Below, piece after piece: positions 1 through 8,752 of a stretch of 64,000 nt of DNA. The notes under the pieces were generated by a model. The model made no database searches. It was given only the letters and a program-made list of their open reading frames with translations, and was not told the origin of the DNA. Every line of letters starts with the position of its first letter. Within the stretch, counting starts at the first letter, position 1. The stretch spans positions 321,435 through 385,434 of the forward strand of contig JAJEAN010000007.1 of assembly GCA_022822725.1 (NCBI GenBank), written 5' to 3'. The position numbers and the translations under genes were made by a program. This DNA comes from Candidatus Latescibacterota bacterium. GTDB lineage: Bacteria; JAAXHH01.

Positions 1-990
1 CAGATCATCGACCAGATGGAAGCCGCTCTCGAGGATGCCCGGAGACACGGTTTCCTCGGCGCCAACATCCTGGATACGGGCTTCGACCTCGAGTTGTACG
101 TCCATCCCGGGGCCGGGGCCTACATCTGCGGTGAAGAGACGGGACTAATCGAATCTCTCGAGGGCAACCGGCCCTACCCCCGGCTGAAACCGCCGTATTT
201 TCCCGCCGCCATCGGCCTCTGGGGCCAGCCCACAATCGTCAACAACGTGGAGACCATGGCCCAGATCGCCACCATCGTCGATATGGGCGCGGAAACCTAC
301 AAGGCCATCGGTTCGGAGGAGGATACGACCGGGCCGCGGCTCTTCGGCCTGTGCGGCCACGTGAAGAATCCCGGCATCTACGAGTACGATTCCGGTGTCA
401 CGCTGAGGGAACTGATCTACGATGTGGCCGGCGGCATCCGGGACGGCAACCGGCTCAAAGGGGTCATTCCCGGCGGGATCTCGGCGCCGATCCTGACGCC
501 GGAGGAAATCGATACCCCCATGGGGTTCGGCGCCCTGGGCAAGCTGGGGTCCATGGGCGGAACCGGCGGGATCATCGTGATGGACGAGACCACCAGCATG
601 GTGGACGCCCTGCTCAATGCGTCTTCCTTCGCCGCCCATGAGTCCTGCGGCCAGTGCACGCCCTGCCGCGAAGGGGTGCCCTGGATGAACGACATCCTGC
701 GGCGTATCCGCAACGGCCAGGGCAGGGATGAAGACCTGGACCTGCTGCTCGACATCTGCAAGCAGGTGCACGGCCACACCGTCTGCGTCTTCGGCCAGGC
801 GCCGGGTGTCTGGCCCGTGCGCACCATACTCGTCAAGTACTGGCCCGAGTTCAGGGCCTGCATCGAACGGAAGGAACTGGTCGTGCCGCCCCTGGAGGAA
901 TCCTACCTGCGGCCCGACCAGTACGAACACATTCCCCCCGTACCCGGCAATTTCCGGCTGAAGACCGATGAAGCCGACGCCGCCGGATGA
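1..990 (+). CDS. nuoF: NADH-quinone oxidoreductase subunit F, C-terminal part (5' end outside window)
   Basis: This is the NADH- and FMN-binding subunit of the peripheral arm of complex I. The frame is open from base 1, so the gene starts upstream; about 329 codons are visible. The fragment carries the conserved GEETGLIESLEG stretch near its start, then the VNNVET motif, and near codon 215 the SCGQCTPCREG motif whose cysteines, with a later one in the HTVCVFG stretch, bind the N3 4Fe-4S cluster. The stop is 7 bp before the nuoG ATG, so the genes are co-transcribed. nuoE would be expected just upstream. Confidence 0.96.
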   Translation, partial: QIIDQMEAALEDARRHGFLGANILDTGFDLELYVHPGAGAYICGEETGLIESLEGNRPYPRLKPPYFPAAIGLWGQPTIVNNVETMAQIATIVDMGAETYKAIGSEEDTTGPRLFGLCGHVKNPGIYEYDSGVTLRELIYDVAGGIRDGNRLKGVIPGGISAPILTPEEIDTPMGFGALGKLGSMGGTGGIIVMDETTSMVDALLNASSFAAHESCGQCTPCREGVPWMNDILRRIRNGQGRDEDLDLLLDICKQVHGHTVCVFGQAPGVWPVRTILVKYWPEFRACIERKELVVPPLEESYLRPDQYEHIPPVPGNFRLKTDEADAAG

Positions 991-997
991 GCGAATC

Positions 998-2608
998 ATG
1001 GCAACCATTACCATAGACGACCAGCAGTACACCGTGGAAGAAGGCCGCAACCTGATCGACGCGGCGGCGGACCTGGGCATCGACATCCCCCATTTCTGCT
1101 ATCATCCCGGCCTGGCGCCGGACGGCAACTGCCGGATGTGCCTGACCGAGATGGAGATACGGCCCGGTCAGTTCGGCATCGTCACCTCGTGCACGATACG
1201 GATCAAGGACGGGATGAACTTCCGGTTCAATTCCCCGGCGGTGCTGGACAACCGCAAGGGGGTCATGGAGTTCCTGCTCATCAACCACCCGCTGGACTGT
1301 CCCTGGTGCGACCAGGCCGGTGAGTGCAAGCTGCAGGACCATTCCTTCGACCACGGCCGGGGCCACAGCCGTTTCGTCGAGACCAAGCGCGTCCCGCCGA
1401 AGAAGGACCTGGGGCCGCACATCACGCTCTACACGACGCGCTGCATCCTGTGCCAGCGCTGCACCCGGTTCTGCGACGAGATCACGGGTACGTCGGAACT
1501 TGGCGTCGTCCAGATGGGCAGCAAGTCCGAGATCGCGACCTTCGAAGGCGTCCCCCTGGATAACAAAATGTCGGGGAACGTGGCGGACATCTGTCCCGTG
1601 GGTGCCCTGGTCACCAAGGACTTCCTCTACAAGCCCCGCATCTGGCATTATGAGAAGGTGGACACTTTCTGCCCGGGATGCGCCACGGGGTGCAACACCA
1701 CGCTGGAAGTCCTGCACCAGAAAATCTACCGGACCAAACCCCGGCACAACGAGGACGTGAACGGGTACTGGATGTGCGACGAAGGCCGGTTCTGCTACCA
1801 CGGCTGGCAGGACGCGGACCGGTTGAAAGCGCCGCTGAAGCGGGTGGATGGTGAATTGCGCCAGGTCACGTGGCCCGACGCCATGGATGCGGCCGTCGGC
1901 GGTATCCAGGCCGTCCTGGCGGTCGAAGGAGAAGCCGCCATGGGGGTGGTCGGATCGTCCATGGCGACCAACGAGGAGAACTACCTGCTGCGCAGGCTGG
2001 GTGCGGAGGCCTTCGGGTCGCCGCGGACCGGTCTCGACCGCAAGCCCGATGGTGAAGCGTGGACGTCGAAAAGCGGATTCCACATCGACGCGGACAAGAC
2101 GCCCAACACCCGGGGCGCCCGGGACATGCTCGGCGCCGGCTCGCTGGACGATATCCTGCAGGGCATCGATGACGGCTCTATTCGGGGGCTTTACGTGCTG
2201 GGCGGCGATATCGGCCACACGCTGTCACCGGATGTGGCCGAGGCTTTTGGAAAGCTCGAATTCCTGGTGGTGCACGACGTGCATCGTTCCGACCTCGCCG
2301 AGCTGGCCGACGTGGTCTTCGCCGGGGCGATTCCCTTCGAGAAGCACGGCACCATGACCAATGCGCAGGACCGCGTGCAGCGGTTGAACCCCGCATTTCC
2401 ACCGCCCGGAGGCGCCAGGGAGGACTTCGCGATGCTCCGGTACGTGGCACAGCGCATGGGCGTCGACCTGGGCGGGACGGACCCCGCCGAAGTCCTGGAG
2501 GAAATCGCCGGCCGCGTGGAAGGATACGCGGGACTCACCTACGACCTGGTCGGAGATCAGGGCGTCATGAAGGGCGGCGAAGAACCGTCCGAGGCCGCGG
2601 GAGGTTAG
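998..2608 (+). CDS. nuoG: NADH-quinone oxidoreductase subunit G, condensed form
   Basis: Iron-sulfur subunit of the complex I peripheral arm, 536 residues from ATG 998. The motifs are: a 2Fe-2S site (C34, C45, C48, C65), an N5-type site with a histidine ligand (H97, C101, C104, C110), a 4Fe-4S site (C149, C152, C155, C199), and an N7-type CxxCxxxC-x27-C site (C225, C228, C232, C260). A short molybdopterin-oxidoreductase-like region follows to the C-terminus. Classical NuoG proteins have about 670-900 residues; the loss here is in the molybdopterin-like part, while all cluster ligands remain. An in-frame ATG at 968 lies inside nuoF; 998 fits the family N-terminus. nuoH begins 5 bp downstream. 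Confidence 0.94.
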   Translation: MATITIDDQQYTVEEGRNLIDAAADLGIDIPHFCYHPGLAPDGNCRMCLTEMEIRPGQFGIVTSCTIRIKDGMNFRFNSPAVLDNRKGVMEFLLINHPLDCPWCDQAGECKLQDHSFDHGRGHSRFVETKRVPPKKDLGPHITLYTTRCILCQRCTRFCDEITGTSELGVVQMGSKSEIATFEGVPLDNKMSGNVADICPVGALVTKDFLYKPRIWHYEKVDTFCPGCATGCNTTLEVLHQKIYRTKPRHNEDVNGYWMCDEGRFCYHGWQDADRLKAPLKRVDGELRQVTWPDAMDAAVGGIQAVLAVEGEAAMGVVGSSMATNEENYLLRRLGAEAFGSPRTGLDRKPDGEAWTSKSGFHIDADKTPNTRGARDMLGAGSLDDILQGIDDGSIRGLYVLGGDIGHTLSPDVAEAFGKLEFLVVHDVHRSDLAELADVVFAGAIPFEKHGTMTNAQDRVQRLNPAFPPPGGAREDFAMLRYVAQRMGVDLGGTDPAEVLEEIAGRVEGYAGLTYDLVGDQGVMKGGEEPSEAAGG

Positions 2609-2612
2609 TGGA

Positions 2613-3671
2613 TTGGTCCTGGACCCCATGATCCTGGATGGCGCCATCGCCCTGGTCAAAATCGGCATCCTGCTGGGGGTCGTGTTCACGACCGTCGCCT
2701 ACCTCACCTTCATGGAACGCCGGGTGAGCGCCCTGATCCAGGACCGGATCGGTCCCAACCGCGTCGGTCCCATGGGCCTGCTGCAGCCGCTGGCCGACGG
2801 CATCAAGTTCATGTGGAAGGAAGAGTTCATCCCGGCGAGCGCCGACCGGAAGCTCTTCGCCATCGCCCCGGCCCTCATCCTCGTCCCGGCCCTGTTGATT
2901 TTCGCCGTGATTCCCGTGGGCGGCGAAGTGACCATCCCCTCTTTCACCCTGTTCGGCCTGCAGATCCAGGAAACCACGACCACGCTGCAGATCATCGATC
3001 TGAATGTCGGCATCCTGTATGTACTGGGCATGACCTCCGTCGCCGTTTACGGGATCGCCCTGGGTGGATGGAGCGCCAACAACAAGTTCACCCTGCTGGG
3101 AGGCATCCGGTCGTCGGCGCAGATGATCAGCTACGAACTCTCGCTGGGCCTGTCCATCGTCGGCATCCTCATGCTCACGGGGTCGCTGCAGATGAGCCAG
3201 ATCGTCGACGCGCAGGACGGGTTCCTCGACTGGTTCATCTTCCGCCAGCCGCTGGCCTTCCTGATCTTCGTCATCGCGGCCTTCGCGGAGAACAACCGGC
3301 TGCCTTTCGACCTGGTCGAGTGCGAGCAGGAACTCGTCGGCGGCTTCCATACGGAATACAGCAGCATGCGTTTCTCCATGTTCATGATCGCGGAGTACGC
3401 CAGCATGATCGCAGCCTCCGCCCTGATGGCGACCCTCTTCTTCGGCGGGTGGCACATGCCCTTCGAGGACCAGGTCGGACCGGGACTGGTAACGCTGTAC
3501 CAGGTGGCCGGTTTCCTGCTCAAGACGGGATTCTTCCTCTTCGTCTATATCTGGGTGAGGTGGTCGCTGCCCCGGTTCAGGTACGACCAGTTGATGGCGA
3601 TCGGTTGGAAGGTGCTGCTGCCGCTGGCCCTGTTGAACGTCGTAATCACCGGAATCTGGATGCTGGTCTGA
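2613..3671 (+). CDS. nuoH: NADH-quinone oxidoreductase subunit H
   Basis: Membrane subunit that lines the quinone chamber where the peripheral and membrane arms of complex I meet; 352 residues with about eight or nine hydrophobic helices. The family motifs MERR, QDRIGPNRVGP near residue 45 and ENNRLPFDL followed by EQELVGGFHTEYS are present. The start chosen is TTG 2613, because GGGAGG at 2599-2604 sits 8 bp before it. The first in-frame ATG (2628) is 23 bp from that site. The gene is tightly packed between nuoG and nuoI. Confidence 0.95.
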   Translation: MVLDPMILDGAIALVKIGILLGVVFTTVAYLTFMERRVSALIQDRIGPNRVGPMGLLQPLADGIKFMWKEEFIPASADRKLFAIAPALILVPALLIFAVIPVGGEVTIPSFTLFGLQIQETTTTLQIIDLNVGILYVLGMTSVAVYGIALGGWSANNKFTLLGGIRSSAQMISYELSLGLSIVGILMLTGSLQMSQIVDAQDGFLDWFIFRQPLAFLIFVIAAFAENNRLPFDLVECEQELVGGFHTEYSSMRFSMFMIAEYASMIAASALMATLFFGGWHMPFEDQVGPGLVTLYQVAGFLLKTGFFLFVYIWVRWSLPRFRYDQLMAIGWKVLLPLALLNVVITGIWMLV

Positions 3672-3687
3672 TAGGGGAGTGTGATCC

Positions 3688-4257
3688 ATGGCAATCATCG
3701 TAGAAGCGCGCAAGATGACCCTGACGGAGCGGCTGTACCTTCCCGCGGTGATCAAGGGCATGCTCCTGACCCTCGCGCATCTCTTCAAGAAGAAGGTCAC
3801 CATGCAGTACCCGGAGGTGCAGAAGATACTGCCGCCCGGATACCGCGGCGCCCACCGGCTCAACAAGGACGAGCAGGACCGGGTCAAGTGCGTGGCCTGC
3901 GAGATGTGCGCCGTGGCCTGTCCCGCCGACTGCATCACCATCGAAGGCATGGAAACGGAATGGAACGACCGGGAGAAGATCCCCCGCACGTTCCAGATCG
4001 ACATGCTTAGGTGTATTTTCTGCGGCATGTGCGTGGAAGCCTGTCCCGAAGACGCCATCGACATGACGGACGACATCGAACTCGTGGCCACGTCGCGGGA
4101 AGAGATGATCTGGGACCGGGAACGCCTGCTGAAGAACTACGATGAAACCAGAGATCAGGAGGGCACGCTGGGCCAGGTCCTTCGAAAGAGCCGGGAGGCC
4201 TTTACGCGCCCCCGGGGAGATCAGCTACCCGACCCGGGCGGACCGGGCGGTCATTGA
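3688..4257 (+). CDS. nuoI: NADH-quinone oxidoreductase subunit I (two 4Fe-4S ferredoxin)
   Basis: Carries clusters N6a and N6b between NuoB and the rest of the peripheral arm. In its 189 residues two CxxCxxCxxxC motifs are visible: C68, C71, C74, C78 and C109, C112, C115, C119. An amphipathic N-terminal segment precedes them. The last ten residues (DQLPDPGGPGGH) are encoded by a GC-rich repeat that runs on through the TGA stop into the spacer before nuoJ, so this tail is probably not conserved protein. Confidence 0.95.
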   Translation: MAIIVEARKMTLTERLYLPAVIKGMLLTLAHLFKKKVTMQYPEVQKILPPGYRGAHRLNKDEQDRVKCVACEMCAVACPADCITIEGMETEWNDREKIPRTFQIDMLRCIFCGMCVEACPEDAIDMTDDIELVATSREEMIWDRERLLKNYDETRDQEGTLGQVLRKSREAFTRPRGDQLPDPGGPGGH

Positions 4258-4302
4258 ACGGCCAGGCGGACCAGCCGGACCGGGCGGTCACTGGGAGGCC
4301 GG
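4231..4302 (+). repeat. GC-rich direct repeat across the nuoI stop codon
   Basis: The 14-mer GGACCGGGCGGTCA occurs at 4240-4253 and again at 4277-4290, within a tract built from GGACCGGGC-like units. The tract runs through the nuoI TGA (4255-4257) and fills most of the 66-bp nuoI-nuoJ spacer. It belongs to the wider family of period-9 tracts in this window. Confidence 0.75.
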
Positions 4303-4323
4303 GAGTCGCCCAAACGAGATTTC

Positions 4324-4839
4324 ATGGAACTCTACTTCTTTCTGTTTTTTGCCATAGTAGCCGTCGCGAGCAGCGTGGCCATGATCCTGCAGCGCAACCC
4401 GATCTACTGCGTGCTGCTGCTCATCATGGTCATGATATCCATCGCCGGCCTGTACCTGATGCTGGACGCCGAGTTCGTCGCGATCATCCAGATCGTCGTG
4501 TATGCCGGCGCCATCATGGTGCTCTTCCTCTTCGTCATCATGCTGCTGAATCTGAGCCGAGAGGAGGGCGGGACGTTCCGGATCCAGAAACCGCTGGCCG
4601 TCGTCCTGGCCGCGCTGCTGTTCCTGCCCCTGGCGGCCATGGTCATGTCCTATGCGGGAGGCGGAACGACCACGCCGGTTGATGGCGGCGAAGCCGGATT
4701 CGGCGAAGTGGAACAGATCGGAACGTTGTTGTTCACGAAATACCTGCTGCCCGTGGAGATCGCGGCCGTACTTTTGCTGATCGCCATCGTGGGCGCCGTG
4801 GTGCTTACGCGCAAGGGCACCGTTGCCGTGGACGGATGA
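4324..4839 (+). CDS. nuoJ: NADH-quinone oxidoreductase subunit J
   Basis: Small antiporter-linking membrane subunit of complex I; 171 residues with five predicted hydrophobic helices. The conserved third-helix region (QIVVYAGAIMVLFLFVIML) is present near residues 57-75. The start ATG 4324 follows the repeat-filled spacer after nuoI, and no strong Shine-Dalgarno sequence is visible. nuoK begins 30 bp after the stop. Confidence 0.95.
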   Translation: MELYFFLFFAIVAVASSVAMILQRNPIYCVLLLIMVMISIAGLYLMLDAEFVAIIQIVVYAGAIMVLFLFVIMLLNLSREEGGTFRIQKPLAVVLAALLFLPLAAMVMSYAGGGTTTPVDGGEAGFGEVEQIGTLLFTKYLLPVEIAAVLLLIAIVGAVVLTRKGTVAVDG

Positions 4840-4869
4840 GGCGCTGACCGTACCTGAATCGACGAACCC

Positions 4870-5172
4870 ATGATCCCTGTCTCCTATTACCTGGTCCTGA
4901 GTGCCGTGCTCTTCCTGGTCGGCGCGACCGGCGTGCTGGTACGGCGGAACGCCATCATCGTCCTGATGGGCATCGAGTTGATGCTCAATGGGGCCAATCT
5001 TTCCTTCGTGGCCTTCGCCCGGCAGTTCGGCATGGCGGACGGCCACATCTACGTATTCCTGGTGATTACCGTGGCGGCAGCCGAGGTGGCCATCGGCCTG
5101 GCCCTGGTGATCCTGCTGTTCCGCAACCGCGGGACGGTCAACATCGACGAGGTCCGGTCCCTGCGCTGGTAG
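4870..5172 (+). CDS. nuoK: NADH-quinone oxidoreductase subunit K
   Basis: Three-helix MrpC-like subunit of the complex I membrane arm, 100 residues, the usual length. Both conserved membrane glutamates are present: one in GIELMLN near residue 38 and one in the AAAEVAIGLA segment near residue 73. It sits between nuoJ and nuoL in the standard order. Confidence 0.96.
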   Translation: MIPVSYYLVLSAVLFLVGATGVLVRRNAIIVLMGIELMLNGANLSFVAFARQFGMADGHIYVFLVITVAAAEVAIGLALVILLFRNRGTVNIDEVRSLRW

Positions 5173-5209
5173 CGGCTCGACCGGCCGGCCCGGACCCTGT
5201 GTGAACAAC

Positions 5210-7135
5210 ATGACCGAATCCTTCAGTTACGTCTGGCTGATCCCCTTCCTGCCCCTGCTGGGCGCCTTCATCAATGTATTCTGCAACCGGAACCCCAGGG
5301 TGTCCGGGATGATCGCCTGCGTCACGGTCGCGGCGTCCTTCCTGCTCGTGCTTGCCGTCTTCTTCCAGCTCATCGGGCTGCCGGAGGAGGATCGCAGCGT
5401 CGACGTGGTGGTCTATTCGTGGATTACGGCAGGCACTTTCGCGGTGGACGTGGCCTTCCTGATCGATCCGCTTTCGACGGTCATGATGCTGGTGGTTACG
5501 GGCGTCGGACTGTTGATCCACGTCTATTCCATCGGCTACATGGGCAAGGACACCTGCTGCGTCCGGTACTTTTCCTATCTGAACCTGTTCATGTTCGCCA
5601 TGCTCATTCTCGTGATGGGCAACAACTTCCTGCTGATGTTCGTCGGCTGGGAAGGGGTCGGGCTCTGTTCCTACCTCCTGATCGGGTTCTGGTGCGAAAG
5701 GCAGTCCGCGGCAAATGCCGGCATGAAGGCCTTTGTCGTGAACCGCATCGGCGATTTCGCCTTCATCCTGGGCCTGCTCCTGATCTTCCTGTACGCCGGC
5801 TCACTCACCTACGCCGAAGTGTTCGCGGCGGACCCGGCGGTGCTCGCCCCGGTCATCACGGCCGTCACCCTGCTGCTCTTCATCGGGGCTATGGGCAAGT
5901 CCGCCCAGGTGCCCCTGCACGTCTGGCTGCCGGACGCCATGGAAGGCCCCACGCCCGTCAGCGCGCTGATCCACGCGGCCACCATGGTGACCGCGGGTGT
6001 GTACATGGTCGCCCGCTGCCACGCGCTCTTCGCGCAGTCCGCCACGGCCATGACCGTCGTGGCCGTCGTCGGCGCGGTCACGGCCCTCTTCGCCGCGTAC
6101 ATCGCCCTGACCCAGTACGATATCAAGCGCGTCCTGGCCTATTCCACCGTGAGCCAGCTGGGGTACATGTTCCTGGCCTGCGGCGTCGGCTATTTCACCG
6201 CGGGGATCTTCCACCTGGTCACCCACGCGTTCTTCAAGGCCCTGCTGTTCATGGGCGCGGGCAGCGTAATACACGCGCTGGAACACGCCCTTGAGAAGGG
6301 CAGGGACCCCCAGGACCTCCGCAACATGGGCGGACTCCGCGATCTCATGCCGGTGACCTACAAGTCCATGCTGCTGGCGACCCTGGCCATTGCCGGGATC
6401 GCCCCGTTCGCGGGTTTCTTCAGCAAGGACCTGATCCTGCTGGGCGCCTTCGTAAACGCCCCCGTGCTTTGGCTGGTCGGCCTGTTGACCGGGGCGATGA
6501 CCGCCTTTTACATGTTCCGGCTGCTGTTCATGACCTTCGGCGGCGAGACCCGGCTGAACCGGGACGAAACCGAAAAGGTACGTGAATCGTCCCGCGTCAT
6601 GACCATACCCCTGGTCCTGCTGGCCGTGCTCTCCACCGTGGGCGGGTTCATCGGCATCCCCCACGTGTTCGCGGAAGGCATGGACCGGTTCGGCGGATTC
6701 CTCGCGCCGGTGTTCTCCGGGCTGCCGGAGGCGCAGGTCCCGTCCGCGAGCGTCGAACTGGTGCTGATGGTCCTGGCCCTGCTGATGGCCGCGGCCGGCA
6801 TATGGGGCGCTTACACCGTGTACATCCGCGGCAACACGGTGTTCGACCGCCTGGTGCCGCGGGCGCTGTATACGCTTTCGCTGGAAAAGTTATATGTGGA
6901 TGAAATCTACGACGCGGTCATCGTGGGCCCGGTGCGGAAGATCGCCCGGGGCTGCTGGCGTATCCTGGATTCCGCGATCATCGACGGAGGGCTGACCCTG
7001 GCCGCGCTCACGGTACGCAGCATGGGGAACGCGATCCGGTATACGCAAACGGGGGTCGTTCAGAACTATGCGCTGATCATGGTCATCGGCGCGCTCGTGG
7101 TGTTCGCCTACATCACCGGTTTCCTGGGACCGTAA
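5210..7135 (+). CDS. nuoL: NADH-quinone oxidoreductase subunit L
   Basis: Distal antiporter-like proton-pumping subunit of complex I, 641 residues from ATG 5210. GTG 5201 is an alternative start; neither has a clear Shine-Dalgarno sequence. The conserved GKSAQVPLHVWLPDAMEGPTPVSALIH stretch is intact, as are the DIKRVLAYSTVSQLGYM segment and a C-terminal extension of the kind that forms the lateral helix. The stop codon lies inside a 13-bp tandem duplication. The intact PDA-M-EGPTPVS loop is a useful contrast to NuoM downstream. Confidence 0.95.
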   Translation: MTESFSYVWLIPFLPLLGAFINVFCNRNPRVSGMIACVTVAASFLLVLAVFFQLIGLPEEDRSVDVVVYSWITAGTFAVDVAFLIDPLSTVMMLVVTGVGLLIHVYSIGYMGKDTCCVRYFSYLNLFMFAMLILVMGNNFLLMFVGWEGVGLCSYLLIGFWCERQSAANAGMKAFVVNRIGDFAFILGLLLIFLYAGSLTYAEVFAADPAVLAPVITAVTLLLFIGAMGKSAQVPLHVWLPDAMEGPTPVSALIHAATMVTAGVYMVARCHALFAQSATAMTVVAVVGAVTALFAAYIALTQYDIKRVLAYSTVSQLGYMFLACGVGYFTAGIFHLVTHAFFKALLFMGAGSVIHALEHALEKGRDPQDLRNMGGLRDLMPVTYKSMLLATLAIAGIAPFAGFFSKDLILLGAFVNAPVLWLVGLLTGAMTAFYMFRLLFMTFGGETRLNRDETEKVRESSRVMTIPLVLLAVLSTVGGFIGIPHVFAEGMDRFGGFLAPVFSGLPEAQVPSASVELVLMVLALLMAAAGIWGAYTVYIRGNTVFDRLVPRALYTLSLEKLYVDEIYDAVIVGPVRKIARGCWRILDSAIIDGGLTLAALTVRSMGNAIRYTQTGVVQNYALIMVIGALVVFAYITGFLGP

Positions 7136-7151
7136 CCCGGGACCGTAACCC
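7126..7151 (+). repeat. 13-bp tandem duplication over the nuoL stop
   Basis: GGGACCGTAACCC is present twice in direct contact (7126-7138 and 7139-7151). The nuoL TAA (7133-7135) is inside the first copy, so the second copy is untranslated. Confidence 0.8.
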
Positions 7152-7174
7152 CAAAGGAACTGAAGGTACCGTAC

Positions 7175-8752
7175 ATGACGGAACTGCCTTACCTGTCCCT
7201 CATCATCTGGCTGCCGGTCCTGGGCGCCGTCCTGCTCCTCATCGTCAAAGGGGACACGGCCGCCCGGTGGGTGGGATTCGGCGTTTCGGCCCTGGTGCTC
7301 GTCCTCTTCGCAGTCTGCTTCGGCGCCTTCGAGGCACACCTGGGCGAACCGCAGTTCGTGGAGCGCATGCCCTGGATCGAATCGCTGGGCGTGTCCTATC
7401 ACGTCGGCGCGGACGGCATCAGCATCCTCCTTGCCGGGATCACCGCGCTCATGTGGCCCCTGGCCCTGCTCGGTACCTGGACGATCGTAAGCGAGCGGGT
7501 CCGGGCCTACCAGGTTTTCATGCTGCTGATGGAAACCACCCTGATGGGCGTGTTCTTCTCTCTCGACCTGTTCCTGTTCTTCCTCTTCTGGGAAGGCATG
7601 CTGATCCCCATGTACTTCCTGATCGGCATCTGGGGATATGAGAACAGCGCCCGGGCGGCCCTGAAGTTCTTCCTGTTCGCCGTGTTCGGCAGTCTGCTGA
7701 TGCTGGCCGCGGTCATCACGCTGGCCTTTCTCTATCACCAGGCCCACGGCGTCCTCACCTTCGAGATGGCGGCGCTTTACCAGCTGTCCATCCCGGCCGA
7801 TGTTCAGTTCTGGCTCGCCCTTGCCTTCATCGCCGCCTTCGCGGTCAAGGTGCCCATGGTGCCCTTCCACACGTGGCTGCCCGATGCCATCGTTCTCGCC
7901 GTGGTGCTCGTCAAGATGGCGGCCTACGGGTTCATTCGCCTGACCCTGCCGCTGTTCCCCGATGCCCTGGTCGAGCTGGCGCCCCTGATGTGCGCCGTGG
8001 CGGCGGCCGGGATCGTCTACGGCGCGCTGATCGCCCTGGCACAGTCGGATATCCGGCGGATGATTGCCTATTCGACGATCAGTCACGCGGGGTTCGTCGT
8101 GCTCGGCGTATTCGCGCTGAACCAGCACGGCATTCAGGGCGCGGTCGTCCACATCGTCAGCCTGGCGCTGTCCACGGGCGGACTGTTCCTGGCCGCCATG
8201 ATGCTCGTCCAGCGCCGGAATACCTGGGACATGGATGCGTACGGCGGACTGTGGCACACGATTCCGGTATTCTCCGCTTTTCTGCTCTTGTTTACCCTGG
8301 CCTCCGTCGGCCTTCCGGGCCTGAGCAGCTTCGTCGGGGAATTTCTCATATTGGTCGGCGTGTTTCAGCAGAACATCCTGATCGCGGCCGTCGCGGCCAC
8401 GGGAGTCATCCTGGCGGCCGTCTACATGCTCAGAATGTACCGAAAGGTGGTTTTTGGCCCACTGACGCGGGAAGAGAACAAGAGGATCCGGGACCTGTCG
8501 TTCCGGGAGACGGCCGTGCTTGCCTGCATGACGCTGTTCATCATCTGGATCGGGGTGTATCCGAATCCGTTCCTGCGGACCATGGAAGCTTCGGTGCAGA
8601 AACTCCTCGTCCAGACCCACCGTCTCGCCGAGACGCCGCCGGCCGGGATGGTCCCCGTTTCCACTGAATCGATTCCGCCGGCAGATCCGGCCGGCCCGGG
8701 CGGACCGTCCGGCCCGGACGCAACCCCTGAAATCAGCCAGGATACACGATGA
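7175..8752 (+). CDS. nuoM: NADH-quinone oxidoreductase subunit M, with a missing conserved loop
   Basis: Antiporter-like proton-pumping subunit of complex I, 525 residues. The family is clear from VPMVPFHTWLPDA (ending at A238), LALAQSDIRRMIAYSTISHAGF and the LPGLSSFVGEF segment. In NuoM proteins PDA is normally followed by H-x-x-APTAGS and then the lysine-bearing helix. Here A238 is followed directly by IVLAVVLVKMAAYGF, so about nine residues (27 bp) are absent in frame. The C-terminal tail (ADPAGPGGPSGPD) comes from a GC-rich repeat at 8685-8720. The TGA overlaps the nuoN ATG (ATGA). Confidence 0.92.
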   Translation: MTELPYLSLIIWLPVLGAVLLLIVKGDTAARWVGFGVSALVLVLFAVCFGAFEAHLGEPQFVERMPWIESLGVSYHVGADGISILLAGITALMWPLALLGTWTIVSERVRAYQVFMLLMETTLMGVFFSLDLFLFFLFWEGMLIPMYFLIGIWGYENSARAALKFFLFAVFGSLLMLAAVITLAFLYHQAHGVLTFEMAALYQLSIPADVQFWLALAFIAAFAVKVPMVPFHTWLPDAIVLAVVLVKMAAYGFIRLTLPLFPDALVELAPLMCAVAAAGIVYGALIALAQSDIRRMIAYSTISHAGFVVLGVFALNQHGIQGAVVHIVSLALSTGGLFLAAMMLVQRRNTWDMDAYGGLWHTIPVFSAFLLLFTLASVGLPGLSSFVGEFLILVGVFQQNILIAAVAATGVILAAVYMLRMYRKVVFGPLTREENKRIRDLSFRETAVLACMTLFIIWIGVYPNPFLRTMEASVQKLLVQTHRLAETPPAGMVPVSTESIPPADPAGPGGPSGPDATPEISQDTR

